From Aplectana chamaeleonis (Eukaryota > Nematoda > Chromadorea > Rhabditida > Cosmocercidae), in contig JAPDOI010000139.1 of the NCBI GenBank assembly GCA_029168955.1, forward strand, positions 186,001 to 250,000: 64,000 bases of DNA, written 5' to 3'. Made by a program: the position numbers and the translations under genes. Below, one piece after another: positions 1-10,669 of the stretch. Under the pieces are notes generated by a model. The model was not told the origin of the DNA. It searched no databases and saw only the letters and a program-made list of their open reading frames with translations. Position 1 is the stretch's first letter. Every line of letters starts with the position of its first letter.

Positions 1-607
1 GTACACAGTAATCCAGTTGTCTCTATCATATCGCGATTGCTCGTGAAACAAACCCAAAGCATGAGCGACTTCGTGCGATGACACTCCGAACTATAAAGGT
101 AGTAACCTCGATTAATGACGAAGGTAACATGTGGCAGTCAAAACTCACAGGCTCACAGCCGCGACCAATGGAGACGATCTGCTGCAGCTGCCATGAATCT
201 CTACCCACTGTACTCCAACAGCCTTGGTCGTTTCCCGTGAAGAGGAGGTAAACCTGAGAGTTCTTACAATTATTTACGGAGATGATCAGGAGGTTTGGAG
301 AGACACCGCTTCTCTCTTCCGGCGTCTGAATCGGATGCACGTGTGAAATCTGAAGAATTGCACTGCTGCCAGAATTGAACGCCGCCCCGCTGGACCTGAA
401 CATTTCCTGAGTGAGGACTGTCAGAAAAAACTCTCCGATAACGTACTTAAGCTTTTATGGAACGCAAAGGGCACGCCACCCTTCCAGATCGTCGTCGGAT
501 AGCGGCGATCTCGGTATGCCGTCCGCTTGTGACGTGATTTCGCGTCATCGACAATTCTGGCCAGCACTGGGGTGGGCAGTCGTATGTCACCTTGGAAAAG
601 GAGATCC
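1..607 (-). CDS. Astacin-family zinc metalloprotease, 5' part (runs off left edge)
   Basis: M12A (astacin) peptidase, normally secreted as a zymogen. The exon at 607-447 encodes the end of the propeptide, a KR processing site and the mature start (TIWKGGVPFAF). An intron of about 40 nt (446-407, GT..AG) leads to an exon with the FWQQC segment. The exon ending at 149 encodes CWSTVGR and QQIVSIGRGC, and a 58-nt intron (148-91, GTGAGT..TATAG) leads to the exon at 90-1. That last exon carries the full zinc site HEVAHALGLFHEQSRYDRD, with HExxH at 75-61, so the zinc ligands are intact. The join between the FWQQC exon and the SQVYLLFTG exon (about 340-255) could not be placed in frame, which means an unusual intron, a sequence error or a pseudogene. 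The signal peptide and first exon were not found, and the C-terminus lies outside the window. It is a separate gene from the astacin at 51-58 kb. Confidence 0.72.
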
Positions 608-955
608 CTAAAATGAACTAATCTATCGTCTTGCTGATTATGCTGCGGCAGACAGAGGTTATTAAAAAAGAAACTTAATCTAATCAAGCATGGGACCCAT
701 TCACCAAAAAAATAGTAAAGCGAAACAAACATCACGTTTGAAATAACAAAAAAAGGTATGGTAGTGATTTGACTGTTGCGAGCTTCGGAAGCATGCCTTA
801 CCTTTGACGAGGGCTTTTATAAAACCATGTTTTGATAGTAATAGACATGAGACACAACATTGACAGTTCTTTTTTCAAATGCTCTGAGTGCCTCTGAGAT
901 TCACAGGAGATTTCCAAAAAAGGGCATTTTATTAGATTACACAAAAAAAGGTATC
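608..955. other. Intergenic/upstream stretch, nothing recognised
   Basis: AT-rich sequence upstream of the first astacin exons. It should hold the missing 5' exon and promoter, but no signal peptide exon could be identified. Confidence 0.5.
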
Positions 956-1230
956 GTGCTTCTCTGGGCCGAATTCCGGTCCGTGATTGCGTCTCGACAC
1001 GCTTTGCGGCCGCTCGCTTTCGAGTCGGAAGAGTTTCCAGTGCCGCAGCGGCCGATCTGTTGACTCTAGGTGGGTTCTAGAAACTGGAAAGTAAACAAAA
1101 TCGAAGAAAACTGTACAAAAAAGCCATATCGACTTGGCTTTGGGGCTGGAAACTCGACTGATTCGTGCGCGTGCGGCCGCAAAGCGTGTCGAGACGCAAT
1201 TGCGGACCGGAATTTGGCCCAGAGAAGCAC
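956..1230. mobile_element. TIR element (MITE), GTGCTTCTCTGGGCC family
   Basis: The left end reads GTGCTTCTCTGGGCCGAATT and the right end is its near-perfect reverse complement. The similarity continues inward about 50 bp through TTGCGTCTCGACACGCTTTG and GCGGCCGC. No coding capacity. A second copy lies at 52731-53018 inside the large intron of the other astacin gene, which supports a dispersed non-autonomous DNA transposon. Confidence 0.75.
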
Positions 1231-1867
1231 AGTACACGAATGGCAATTTTTAGAGTGTTCAAAAAAAGTCTCGGGTTGAACCTCGAACTTTTTTCTTGGG
1301 GTTGTTGAGGGTGCTGATTACGAATCTTAGGCCCATTTGTCAATATTTAGAAAATTCTATCTGGTTCCGTTCGAAGCTTCAAAATGGGGACATTTTGCTG
1401 GCCGACCGCAACCTTTGACGATATCGAGAATGCTACCACAAAATCGCCTGAAAACTTCTCCATAGGGGTTATTTGGGTTACTACAAATCAGTGGTCAGTT
1501 CATCGATTTTATTTGGATCACGGCTGATAGGTAACGGTGAGTATACGGTAGTCGGTCCGAAGTCTCAGATTTGACTCAAAATTTCACTGTGGGGACGCCG
1601 AACACGAATTTGAAGTCTATTTTTTGAAATACTAAGGTAAGTAACGCCGGTTAAGAAAGCATCACGCCTACCGTAACACACACTAACCCTAAACCTGGCA
1701 ACAAATAGACCCCAGATTTGTGTTCAACGCCCTAAATAACCCCAAGTTGAAAGTTTCTGGCCGAATCCGAAGAATTTTTCCAGAACACCCCAAAAATTCT
1801 CTGATTGGTACCCTTACCTTTTCGTGAAACAATGAAAATGCCTTTTTTGGAATCCCTGGAGGCACTG
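1231..1867. other. Intergenic, nothing recognised
   Basis: No homology, RNA gene or repeat structure was recognised. The short ORFs here have no protein-like composition. Confidence 0.4.
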
Positions 1868-2157
1868 AGGGGTATGGTATACTTTTGCGACACACGGTCG
1901 CGTCGCTCTGCACAGCGACAGCGACCGCCTCCCGCCCTTTAAATCTGTCGCTGTCGCAGTGCACTGCACGGCGACAGCGACAGTGGTAGCGACAGGCATT
2001 TGCAGTATGTCAGCCCTCCGTGACACGTCGCTGCGGCCCACACGCGACATCTGTTCCTACGATGGCCGTTGCCATTGCTCCGATGCGGGTCCCGCCGCGA
2101 TTTGTGTTAGATTGCATGCCTGTCGCTCATTAAAGCGACAAAGTATACCATACCCCT
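1868..2157. mobile_element. TIR element (MITE), AGGGGTATGGTATACTTT family
   Basis: A 290-bp GC-rich unit bounded by AGGGGTATGGTATACTTT at the left and its inverted complement (AAGTATACCATACCCCT) at the right. The interior is rich in GCGACAG and related octamers, so most of the unit can fold on itself. Non-coding, with no second copy noticed in the window. Confidence 0.7.
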
Positions 2158-2670
2158 TAGAGAATCTCAAGCACGGGTCATTTATGTTCTGTCACGGACC
2201 TAGAGCAACGAGAACATGGGTTTCCAAATCGCCATGGGGTGGGTAAAGCAGTCCCTAGTTAGAGTCCAAGGCTTCTGCGGGTTTCGCAGAATGACTTTCT
2301 GCTTGCCAGGCGGCATGGCAATAAGTGGGTTCAAATTATTTCCATTTGGACACGAACACATTTCTCTATTATTCTTTTTGGAAGTCAAATTTTTGAAGTT
2401 GTCTAGAGGGGTTCAGCACAACTTGGTCCTCGTCATGAGAAATATTCTTCCACCACTTCTCGAAATTGTGGTGCGCGCGAAGCGCGCACCTGATTTGGAA
2501 AAGGATTGCTTCTGCGCACACCCCTCATTACAGAATCTCGGTTTGGAAGATAGTTCCAAACTTGGCATTTTCACAAAATGTAGAGCAGTAAAGGTTCTAA
2601 ACACTGCCCAAAATTCAGAAAAATCCGCTTTGTGGTTCTCGAGATATGGAAAAATTTAAGAATTTCAAAA
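2158..2670. other. Intergenic with a GC-rich microhairpin
   Basis: The only structure seen is the palindrome GTGCGCGCGAAGCGCGCACC at 2471-2490. It recurs in the opposite orientation at about 12424-12443, again as an isolated feature in AT-rich DNA. The ORF at 2216-2659 has no recognisable protein features. Confidence 0.4.
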
Positions 2671-2698
2671 TGTGTGTCTGTGTGTGTGTGTGTGTGTG
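2671..2698. repeat. (TG)n microsatellite
   Basis: About 28 bp of TG/CTG dinucleotides immediately before composite element copy A. Confidence 0.85.
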
Positions 2699-2850
2699 AG
2701 TCCGGTGAAACTTTTGAATGATAAGAAACATGGTTGGCCAATTGAGAGAAATGGAGTGGTATTGTGATAAGATTGAATTGATTGCAAGCGTTAGAGTAGG
2801 TCTCCTTTACGTCCATCACGAACCGTATGCACACCGTTTATTGTGCGGGG

Positions 2851-4105
2851 TCCGACTGGAAGTGTGCCAAACGCCACAAAACGTGTGTGGGATCCGACTG
2901 GAAGTGCGCCAATTGCCAAGGAACGTGTGATGGGCCCAACTGTGAGTGCGACAAGCGCCGAGGAACGTTTACAGTACCCAATTAGTAATGCGCCAAGCGC
3001 CGGGGAACGTGTGCGGTGCCCAACTGGAAGTGTGCCAAACCACACAGAACGTCTGTGGGACCTGACTGGAAGTGCACCAAGCGCTGGGGAACGTGTGCGG
3101 AACACGACTGAGATTGCGCCGAACGCCAGGAACGTGTGCAGGGCTTGACAGGAAAGGCACCAAGCGCCAGGGAACGTGCGCGGGACCCGACTGAAAATGT
3201 GCAAGGCGCAGGGGAGAGTGTGCGGGACTCAACCAAAAGTGCGCCAAGCGCCAGGGAACGTGCGCGAGACCGAAATTGAAAAGCGCCGAGCGCCGGAGAA
3301 AGAGTGCGGGACTCAACTGGGAGCGCGCGAAGCGCCGGGGAAAATGGGCGGGACCCAGCTGTAAGTGCTTCATGCGCCGGGGAACGTATCCAACTGGGAG
3401 TGCGCCAAGTGCCGGGAAAAGTGTGCGGGACCTAACTGGGAGCGCGCCAACCGCCGAGCGAAGCGTGAGGGACCCAACTGGGAGTGCGCCAAGCGTCGGA
3501 GAACGTGTGCGGGACCCAACTCCATGTGCGCCAAGCGCCGAGCAAAGCGTGAGGGACCCAACTGGGAGTGCGCCAAGTGCCGGGGAAAGTGTGCGGGACC
3601 CAACTGGGAGCGCGCCAAGCGCGGAGAAATGCGTGAGGGACCCAACTGGGAGTGCGCCAAGTGCCGGGGAAAGTGTGCGGGACCCAACTGGGAGCGCGCC
3701 AAGCGCCGAGCAAAGCATAAGGGACCCAACTGGGAGTGCGCCAAGTGCCGGGGAAAGTGTGCGGGACCCAACTGGGAGTGCGCCAAGTGCCGAAGAAAGT
3801 GTGCGGGACCCAACTGGGAGCGCGCCAAGTGCCGGGGAAAGTGTGCGGGACCCAACTGGGAGCGCGCCAAGCGCCGAGCAAAGCGTGAGGGACCCAACTG
3901 GGAGTGCGCCAAGTGCCGGGGAAAGTGTGCGGGACCCAACTGGGAGCGTGCCAAGCGCCGAGCAAAGCGTAAGGGACCCAACTGGGAGTGCGCCAAGTGC
4001 CGGGGAAAGTGGGTGGGACTCGACCGAAAAAGCGCCAAGCGTCGGGCAAAGAGGGCGGGACCCAACTGGGAGTACGCCAAGCGTTACGGATCGTGTGTTT
4101 GACCC
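2851..4105. repeat. 42-bp minisatellite array A
   Basis: Tandem units of about 42 bp built on GGGACCCAACTGGGAGTGCG and CCAAGTGCCGGGGAAAGTGT. The first part (to about 3370) is degenerate. From 3420 the copies are clean and alternate between CCGGGGAAAGTGTGC and CCGAGCAAAGCGTGAG types, giving an 84-bp higher-order period. Because 42 is divisible by 3 and the unit lacks stops in several frames, ORFs of 200-400 codons stay open on both strands (for example 3276-4202 plus and 2969-4165 minus). I read these as by-products of the repeat, not genes. Confidence 0.9.
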
Positions 4106-4349
4106 AACCGGGAGGGCCGGCAAAGGAGTGAAAATCGAAAATCCGTTCATGTTGTTGCGATTCATCCGTTCATCTGGTCGTTATTGGGTTCGGAAACCAT
4201 GAAAAAGGGTGTGAACTGTGGTGGTACTAGAAGGGGTGGGCAAGTGTGACGCAAGAGAGGTCTACTACACAACTGCATGGACTTATGAAAGTCATATCTG
4301 AGGGTGTAATGTGCCTTCAAAAGGAAACCTTTGCTAAAATAAAGTGAAA

Positions 4350-5048
4350 CTACCTAACAGTTTTGCTCGGCTACGGATTAGTAGAATTTGGAAATGAAAC
4401 ATTTGTGAGAAACTCGTTAAAAGAAGTGAAATGTCATGCTACTGATTTGGCATGGGAATAAACTCAAAAGAAGCGCTAAAAACTTAGTGAAATGATTCAT
4501 CGTTGATTTGGCTGTGCACTTGTTTACTAAACAACAAAATTGAGTGTGACATTGGAAAACCAGATCACGCGCTTCTCTTCTGAAATCAATCGAGCGCTTG
4601 CAGTTTAGGTTAACAGGTCTCAGGTGCTTGCAAAATTATGTTGTGACTCCCACCTCAATCATTCAGAAATATTGATTTTCAAGCATTACTAAATTATTTG
4701 ACGCGTTCGCTTCCGATTGACTATCAATTAATGAAAGTGGAAATAACCTCATTTAGTGTGCTTATGCAAATGTCGTCAACTAAGAGAACTGCTGTCACAC
4801 GAATACATAAATGCTCAGTAAGAAGTGCGTGATTTGGTTTTTCAATGTCACACTCAATTTTCGTTGTTTAGTTAACAAGCGCACAGCCAAATCAACGATG
4901 AATCATTTCACTGAGTTTTTAGCGCTTCTTTTGAGTTTATTCCCATGCCAAATCAGTAGCATAAGACATTTCACTTCTTTTAACGAGTTTCTCACAAATG
5001 TTTCATTTCCAAATCATACTAATCCGTAGCAAAGCAAAACTGTTAGAT
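4350..5048. repeat. Foldback (large inverted repeat) of copy A
   Basis: Two arms of roughly 330 bp in inverted orientation. The left arm begins TAACAGTTTTGCTCGGCTAC and the right arm ends with the complement (GTAGCAAAGCAAAACTGTTA). Homologous to 12865-13566. Confidence 0.85.
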
Positions 5049-5154
5049 AATTGAGAGAAATGGAGTGGTATTGTGATAAGATTGAATTGATTGCAAGCGT
5101 TAGAGTAGGTCTCCTTTACGTCCATCAGGAACCGTATGCACACCGTTTATTATG

Positions 5155-5391
5155 CGGGGTCCGACTGGAAGTGTGCCATGCGCAAAGGAACGTGCGCGGT
5201 ACCCAACTGGGAGTGTGCCAAACCCCAAAGAACGTATGTGGGACCTGACTGGGAGTGCGCCAAGCGCCGGGGAACGTGTTTGCGACCCAACTAAAAGTGT
5301 GCCAAGCGACGGGGAACGTGTGCGGGACCTCAATTAAAAAGCGCCGAGCGCCGGAGAAAATGTGCGGGACCCAACTGGAAGCGCGCCAACT
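5155..5391. repeat. 42-bp minisatellite, first part of copy B
   Basis: Degenerate units of the same 42-bp family as array A, ending where the inserted segment begins. Confidence 0.8.
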
Positions 5392-6183
5392 CTGAGAAAA
5401 TTTGCACCGGCGGCAGACCAACCCTGCCTTGAAGGCTCCTAATCGGTGCCTGCAGGGTAGTGTCTATCCAGAGTCTGTCCACCAGCTATGCCATTGCATC
5501 AACCCCGCGTCGGTGTCTTAACCAGGACGCGACGGCTCCCGAACCTGTTCTAGAATTACCTCAACCCTATCTCGACGGTGCCTGATTCGGGCCGCGACGG
5601 TGCCTGAATCTGCCCCCCCCCCAGAGAAAGCCCCGCCTAACTCCGGACAAGGGCTTAACATCAGCCGAGGTCTGCGGTGAGGAACCACCCTCACTGCGGA
5701 CAACGGCGAAAACCGCCCCACCCCCAGCCGTGGGATTCCCTATCCCCCAGCGGTCAAAAATATGCTGGCCTCCGGACGGAGAGCGACTTGAAGTCGCCTT
5801 CCAGGGCCGGCATCAGAATGCCGAATGAGGACTCGAGTGAGATGAGGCACCTTTTATACCGGCTGTGCATGTGATAAACACATCAGGACGTAATCATTCG
5901 CTTTACCACTTTTTTCCTGTCAGCCACTTTAGCGGTGGCGTTGCGGCAATATCACGAAGCCGGCCCGAAACTGTTGCGAGGCCCACGCTTTGCCATCGCG
6001 GGACCGTTCATGATAGCGGTGCCGTTGCTGTACTGTTGCGGACAAGAAGAAATCTTCCAAGATTGCGGAGCCGTTGCTACAGTGTCGCGGCACGGGCTCG
6101 GATCACTGTGACGTTGCTACATCGGCCCGGCACGGTCTCGGGTTGCGGTGCCGTCCCGCCACGGTCATTGCAAATTTTCTCAG
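5392..6183. mobile_element. TIR-bounded insertion inside the 42-bp array
   Basis: A 792-bp, GC-rich, non-minisatellite segment with exact 15-bp inverted ends CTGAGAAAATTTGCA and TGCAAATTTTCTCAG. It splits the 42-bp array of copy B. The interior has GGCCCGAAACTGTTGCGAG-like and CGGTGCCTGAATC-like partial repeats. No convincing coding region and no clear target duplication were found, so the superfamily is not assigned. Confidence 0.6.
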
Positions 6184-6672
6184 AGAAGGGCCGGGGAAAG
6201 TGGGCGGGATCTAACTGTAAGCACCCCAAGCGTCGGTAAAAGTGTGCGTGACCCAACTGGGAGCGCGCCAAGCGCTGGGAAACGTGTGCGGGACCCAACT
6301 TTGGGTACGCCATGCGCCGAGGAAAGCGTGCGGGACCCAAATGGAAGTGCTCCATGCGCCGGGGAACGTATTCGTGACCCAACTGGGAGTGCGCCAAGCG
6401 CCGCTAAAAGTGTGCGGGACCCAACTGGGAGCGCGCCAAGCGCTGGGAAACGTGTGAGGAACCCAACTTCGGGTGCGCCAAGCGTCGAGCAAAGCGTGAG
6501 GTACCCAATTGGGAGTGCGCCAAGCGTCGAGGAAAGCGTGAGGGACCCAACTGGGAGTGCGCCAAGCGCCGGGGAAAGTGTGTGGGACTCCATTGAAAAA
6601 GCAGCAGCACCGGGGAAAGAGTGCGGGACCCAACTGCCAGTACGCCAAGCGTTACGGATCGTGTGTTTGACC
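6184..6672. repeat. 42-bp minisatellite, second part of copy B
   Basis: Eleven or so 42-bp units resuming after the insertion and ending with the same terminal variant (CGTTACGGATCGTGTGTTTG) that ends array A. Confidence 0.85.
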
Positions 6673-6756
6673 CAAGTGGGAGGACCGGCAAAGAAGTGAA
6701 AATTGAAAACGCGGTTGCGATTCATCCGTTCATCTAGAGACGATTTCTGAAAGTTG

Positions 6757-7322
6757 AGCTTCTCAAAAAAAGGTTAAGGATTTGGCATTGTTCTTAAATG
6801 TCGTGAAATTGTTTTATTGGATTTGACTCTCAACATGATTTTTTTAATGTAGTGAAATTGTTGAATTGATTTGGCTGTTGTTGGTATATGTAAACATCAT
6901 AATCATTAAAATATAGTGAAACAGTTGCAAATGTATTTGGCAAGCGCTCCATAAATTATCAGAGTCAAATCACGCGTCAGAAGTTTTGATTCAAGCGTAA
7001 TTTGGATCAAATCAGAATAAGAATAAGTCAGGCAACAACAATGTTCCCATACAATGTGAACAGTGAAAGCGTTGAGGACACAAAGGCTATCACGAAAAAT
7101 ACTTCTGACGCGTGATTCGACTCTGATAGTTTATTGAGCGCTTGCAAATCCATTTGCAACTGTTTCATTGAATTTTAATGATTATGATGTTTACATATAC
7201 CAACAACAGCCAAATCAATACAACAATTTCATTACATTCGAAAAATCATGTTGAGAGCCAAATCCAATAAAACAATTTCACGACACTCAAGAACAATACC
7301 AGATTCTTAACCTTTTTTTTCG
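6757..7322. repeat. Foldback of copy B
   Basis: Inverted arms of about 270 bp. Left motif TGTCGTGAAATTGTTTTATT is mirrored on the right as CAATAAAACAATTTCACGAC. The spacer lies near 7030-7060. The ORF at 7307-7531 overlaps the right arm and is not considered a gene. Confidence 0.8.
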
Positions 7323-9120
7323 CGAAGCACAACTTTCAGAAATTTCACAAATTTTTCCAAGGGCTTCCCTTCTGCAATATCGTCAATCTCTGGAATTGAA
7401 ACCGTTGGGGGGGGGCACTCAAGAAAATGGAATGATTCATCTATGAAAATGAAAATTCGGGCTGTTATCATATGGCTGATAGCGTTATCAGTCATTGTTT
7501 TCGTGAAGACTCCATGGAAATACTTCGACATCTGAAAGTTGTCTCATTCATTCTCCAACGGACTCCTGAGTGGCCCCCTCCCCCTTAAGCCTAGGCCCGT
7601 AGTAAACCCCCAGTGCGCTGAGATGAGCTCACTGCATGCGGTCACCTTGTGCAGGGAGGCATGGCCGCATCAATCAAACCGTCACACGGTTAGCGATGGC
7701 TGGTCTCCTGTGGGTGGAAATAGTGGCCACACGGCTGGCTCGACGCACTTGTGGTGCGAAGAGGGTCACTCTCAGCGCCCTGCTGGCAGCTGTTGGGGCA
7801 AGGAGAAATAGCACAGGTTGCGCGAAGACGCAGCGCGACGGTCATTTGAACCCCGTGACTTGCCCCCTTGCAACTTACGGTTCTCGCATGACGGTCGTCG
7901 CACTCCGCAGGTTTGCGTTCCACATTCTCGTACAGTAACCCGAAATCAACGGCCATAACCAATTCATGCTGAGTGGGTGGATCTTCTGCGAGCGCAAAAC
8001 AGCTGATAGCAGCCGTATTTTTTCAATATCAGTCTAGTAATTCATTCTTATAGTGCAAAGATGAGTTTTCTAGCATGAGAAATTGTTCTTATAACTATTT
8101 TGGTGTTTTCGTACCCATGCGTGGGACTGTACTTGATGTGGGGAGGGTTCCTTTGTTTTTTTTTCATTTTTTTCGGTAAACAGTTACTAGGGTTGTTTTT
8201 GCACTGTGTGATGGACACTGTGGAACGTTATTCGTTCTGCAGTTTTCTGTTGCTTGTTGAACTCCTTTTATTAAAGCAAATCGATTTATAGAGCTGTGAG
8301 GGCGTTGAAATATTCGGGTTTTCATTTTTCGGCCTATTTAGAAGCACGACATTCGAATATTTAGCAAAAAAGAAAATCATTCAAGACTACTCTTGATTTA
8401 ATTAGAATTCATTCGAAAATTCGTTCGATCACTGTTATAAAATATTCGAGTATTCGATTTGAATAGAGGTCAGGTTTTCGACATTATTAATTTGAAAACA
8501 TTCAGAGGTCTTGTATGATGAATGCATGCAATTGGATTATTTTATGAGGTCTCATTCGAAAAAGTTATTCTATCTTAATATTCATGTTTTCTTGCTGATC
8601 TTTGCTTAGCAGGGCTGCTGCCGCGGCTTGCTTGCTATATGGGGTACTAAAATTCCCTTAGTTGGCAAAACTTGTTTCTCCCAGGTAGACTTTTTTTCAG
8701 TTCAAGTGAACTCCTGTTTTCGATTCACAGCGCGGAGCGGTGGCTTTTTCGTCGGAACCTCCTTATCACTAGTTATATTTCACTGGTGATAATCGAATGA
8801 ATATTTCACTGGTGATATTTCTGCTGCTGATAATCGAAATCCACAGGTCACTAGGGGTTTTCGAGAGTCTAACGATATGCTCCTCAAACTCTAATTGGCC
8901 CAAATTACGTGACTGGACGAAATTTTAATAAGCCACACAATACCTGCACCGTTTCACACTAAGTATTAAAGTACTAGCATAATAAATTATGCAAAAACAT
9001 TCCCCGTAGCGAAGATAGAAAATTCCACATGTCGTTCATTGCCCTCTGCTCCATCTAACACATTTATTGCACAGTCAAGCACTCCTTCGTAAAAGGCATG
9101 CATTACAATTTATTTGCAAA
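7323..9120. other. Intergenic stretch, mostly unassigned
   Basis: No gene recognised. 8290-8520 is rich in ATTCGAATATT-like words. 8729-8790 (GCGGAGCGGTGGCTTTTTCG and following) reappears in inverted orientation at 44643-44762, so part of this stretch is a dispersed repeat. Confidence 0.4.
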
Positions 9121-9205
9121 AATATCCGACTTGACGAGAATCGAACTTGAGACACGTGCGCCCGAGCCCTCGTCGGTAACCACTTGGCCATGCGTCGCAT
9201 ACCTT
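9121..9205 (-). pseudogene. tRNA-like remnant (degenerate tRNA or tRNA-derived SINE head)
   Basis: On the minus strand there is a perfect A-box-like TGGCCAAGTGGTTA followed about 38 nt later by a B-box-like GTTCGATTC. The spacing fits a pol III type 2 promoter. The acceptor and T-stem pairings are poor, so a functional tRNA is unlikely. Confidence 0.35.
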
Positions 9206-9373
9206 AACCCTCAAGTCCACTCCTTGTGACCACTGGCCTTTCTCATTGAGTGAAGGCCTCTCGCCTGCCATTGATCGCTCATCACTGTATCAGCCGATTG
9301 CACGGGGCCGATGAGGCACCTCAGCGCACATCCGTCTTGTCATCTCAGCGCGGAAGGGGGGTTTACTACGGGC

Positions 9374-9845
9374 CCTAGTTTTGACTGCAGGTGGTCGCTG
9401 CGGCCATGCGGGGTACAACTGTTCCTCTCTCATCGCGCGTAATGGAAAGCCGCTTCAATTGTGATCGCTTCGTGGCAAACGTCCTACATCGCTGGGCCGC
9501 GGCGACGAATTCCTATGTTTTACTGCATCGCTGATGGAGGAGCGATTTTCGATGGTCGCTGATCATCGCTCCATCGCTGCCATAATGGCAGCGATGGAGC
9601 GATTGCCAGCGATTGACACGTTTCCTCTAGTGAACGTTGACCCTTTCACATGACAAGGTCAGTGTTTACGGGTCGAAACGTGTTATTGATAACTACCAGC
9701 CATTGTTTTCACTGATTGATTGAATTTCGTCGATCATCCGTGAGGCTATGCACTATGAACAGAATCACTGTCGCTGCTACATCGCCGCAGCAGCGGGTGT
9801 GAATTCGCTGCGATGAAAAGCAGCAGCGATGCAGTCAAAACTAGG
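9374..9845. mobile_element. TIR element with CCTAGTTTTGACTGCA ends
   Basis: Inverted 16-bp ends CCTAGTTTTGACTGCA / TGCAGTCAAAACTAGG bound 472 bp. The interior has repeated GATCGCT/GCGATGG words and a clear hairpin around TCGCTGCCATAATGGCAGCG (about 9577-9597). Non-coding. Confidence 0.65.
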
Positions 9846-10669
9846 CTTTAGCGGTGTCATACAAACCTCTGTACGGGAGCCGCGATCCTGTTATGCTAAG
9901 ATAGCAAGGTAATAGCTGCGTTCTTGCTGATGTGGCTCATCTGTGCCAGCGCAGACGTCCGATTCGGAGGCGTAACTTGCATACTGTGTCCTGAGCATTA
10001 AACTGAGGCCCTGCACACGTTCCATGGTATTCTACAGACCCATCCTTCGGTCCTGCACACATTCCATGACGTCCTGCACACCACTACTGGGCCCAGCACA
10101 ACAGAATTATGAAAATCAAACCGCAGGTTCTATCCACAGTTGACCATGATAAGAATGTGGAAAACTTCTGCATCCATTTACGGCCATGATGAGCTGTGGG
10201 TCGGTGGAATGGTGGCATGTTATTCGGGTACTGTGGTTCGTTCCGATACTTTTCGAATAAGGTACCGTATTATCGTGTGTTTGATGGATAGCACAACCGA
10301 CATTCACATTGAGCCTTCACGGGTAAAGACACGTTAGTTTCCCCAACTAGTGCTCAGGGTAGCTCGTTGGGCCCTTCTGTTCTGCGAGGTGCAACAGCAT
10401 GCTGCCCTCTTTTAAAACTTCAGCTGCTCCTGTTGCTGCTCCAGGCTCCGGGAACAACCTCCTGCGCTTCACTGTTGCCCCAACTGCTCTTCTCGACACC
10501 ACCGACAACAAGGTCATGAGAGACCTTATTCCTCGAGTGTAGGAATGCAAATGGAAAAGCATGATACCATTCCACCAACCCACTTCTCATCACGGTTATT
10601 AATGGGATAAAGTTGTTTTGCACACTCTTATCACCCATTGGTTTACAGTGGATGAAATCTGCGGTTTGA
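9846..10669. other. Intergenic stretch, nothing recognised
   Basis: Contains scattered CCTGCACACATTCCATGA words that grade into the minisatellite to the right. No gene or RNA recognised. Confidence 0.4.

Larger units (their letters stand above)
2741..5048 (+). mobile_element. Composite minisatellite-foldback element, copy A
   Basis: This unit consists of a leader starting ATTGAGAGAAATGGAGTGGT (2741), a long 42-bp minisatellite (about 2851-4105), a conserved 3' flank (GCGATTCATCCGTTCATCT near 4160) and a roughly 700-bp foldback (4350-5048). The same leader restarts at 5049, so the next copy follows directly head to tail. The order leader, array, flank, foldback is the same in copy B. No transposase is visible. 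The definition as one element is inferred from the repeated order of parts, and the class is unknown (foldback/Helitron-like candidates). Confidence 0.6.
5049..7322 (+). mobile_element. Composite minisatellite-foldback element, copy B
   Basis: Begins with the same ATTGAGAGAAATGGAGTGGT leader as copy A, nearly identical for about 110 bp. The 42-bp array follows at 5155-5391, interrupted by an inserted segment at 5392-6183, and resumes at 6184-6672. The flank GCGATTCATCCGTTCATCT near 6720 and a foldback at about 6757-7322 close the unit. The foldback is a different sequence from copy A's but occupies the same place. Left arm: AAAGGTTAAGGATTTGGCAT; the right arm ends with its approximate complement. 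Confidence 0.6.

Noticed and set aside
3276..4202. 308-codon plus-strand ORF (and 398-codon minus ORF 2969-4165) in the minisatellite
   Set aside because: Both follow from a stop-poor 42-bp tandem unit; several frames are open at once and there are no non-repeat domains.
2851..6672. CRISPR array
   Set aside because: Units are contiguous tandem repeats without unique spacers, in eukaryotic DNA.
9121..9205. Functional tRNA gene on the minus strand
   Set aside because: A and B boxes are recognisable but the acceptor and T stems do not pair.
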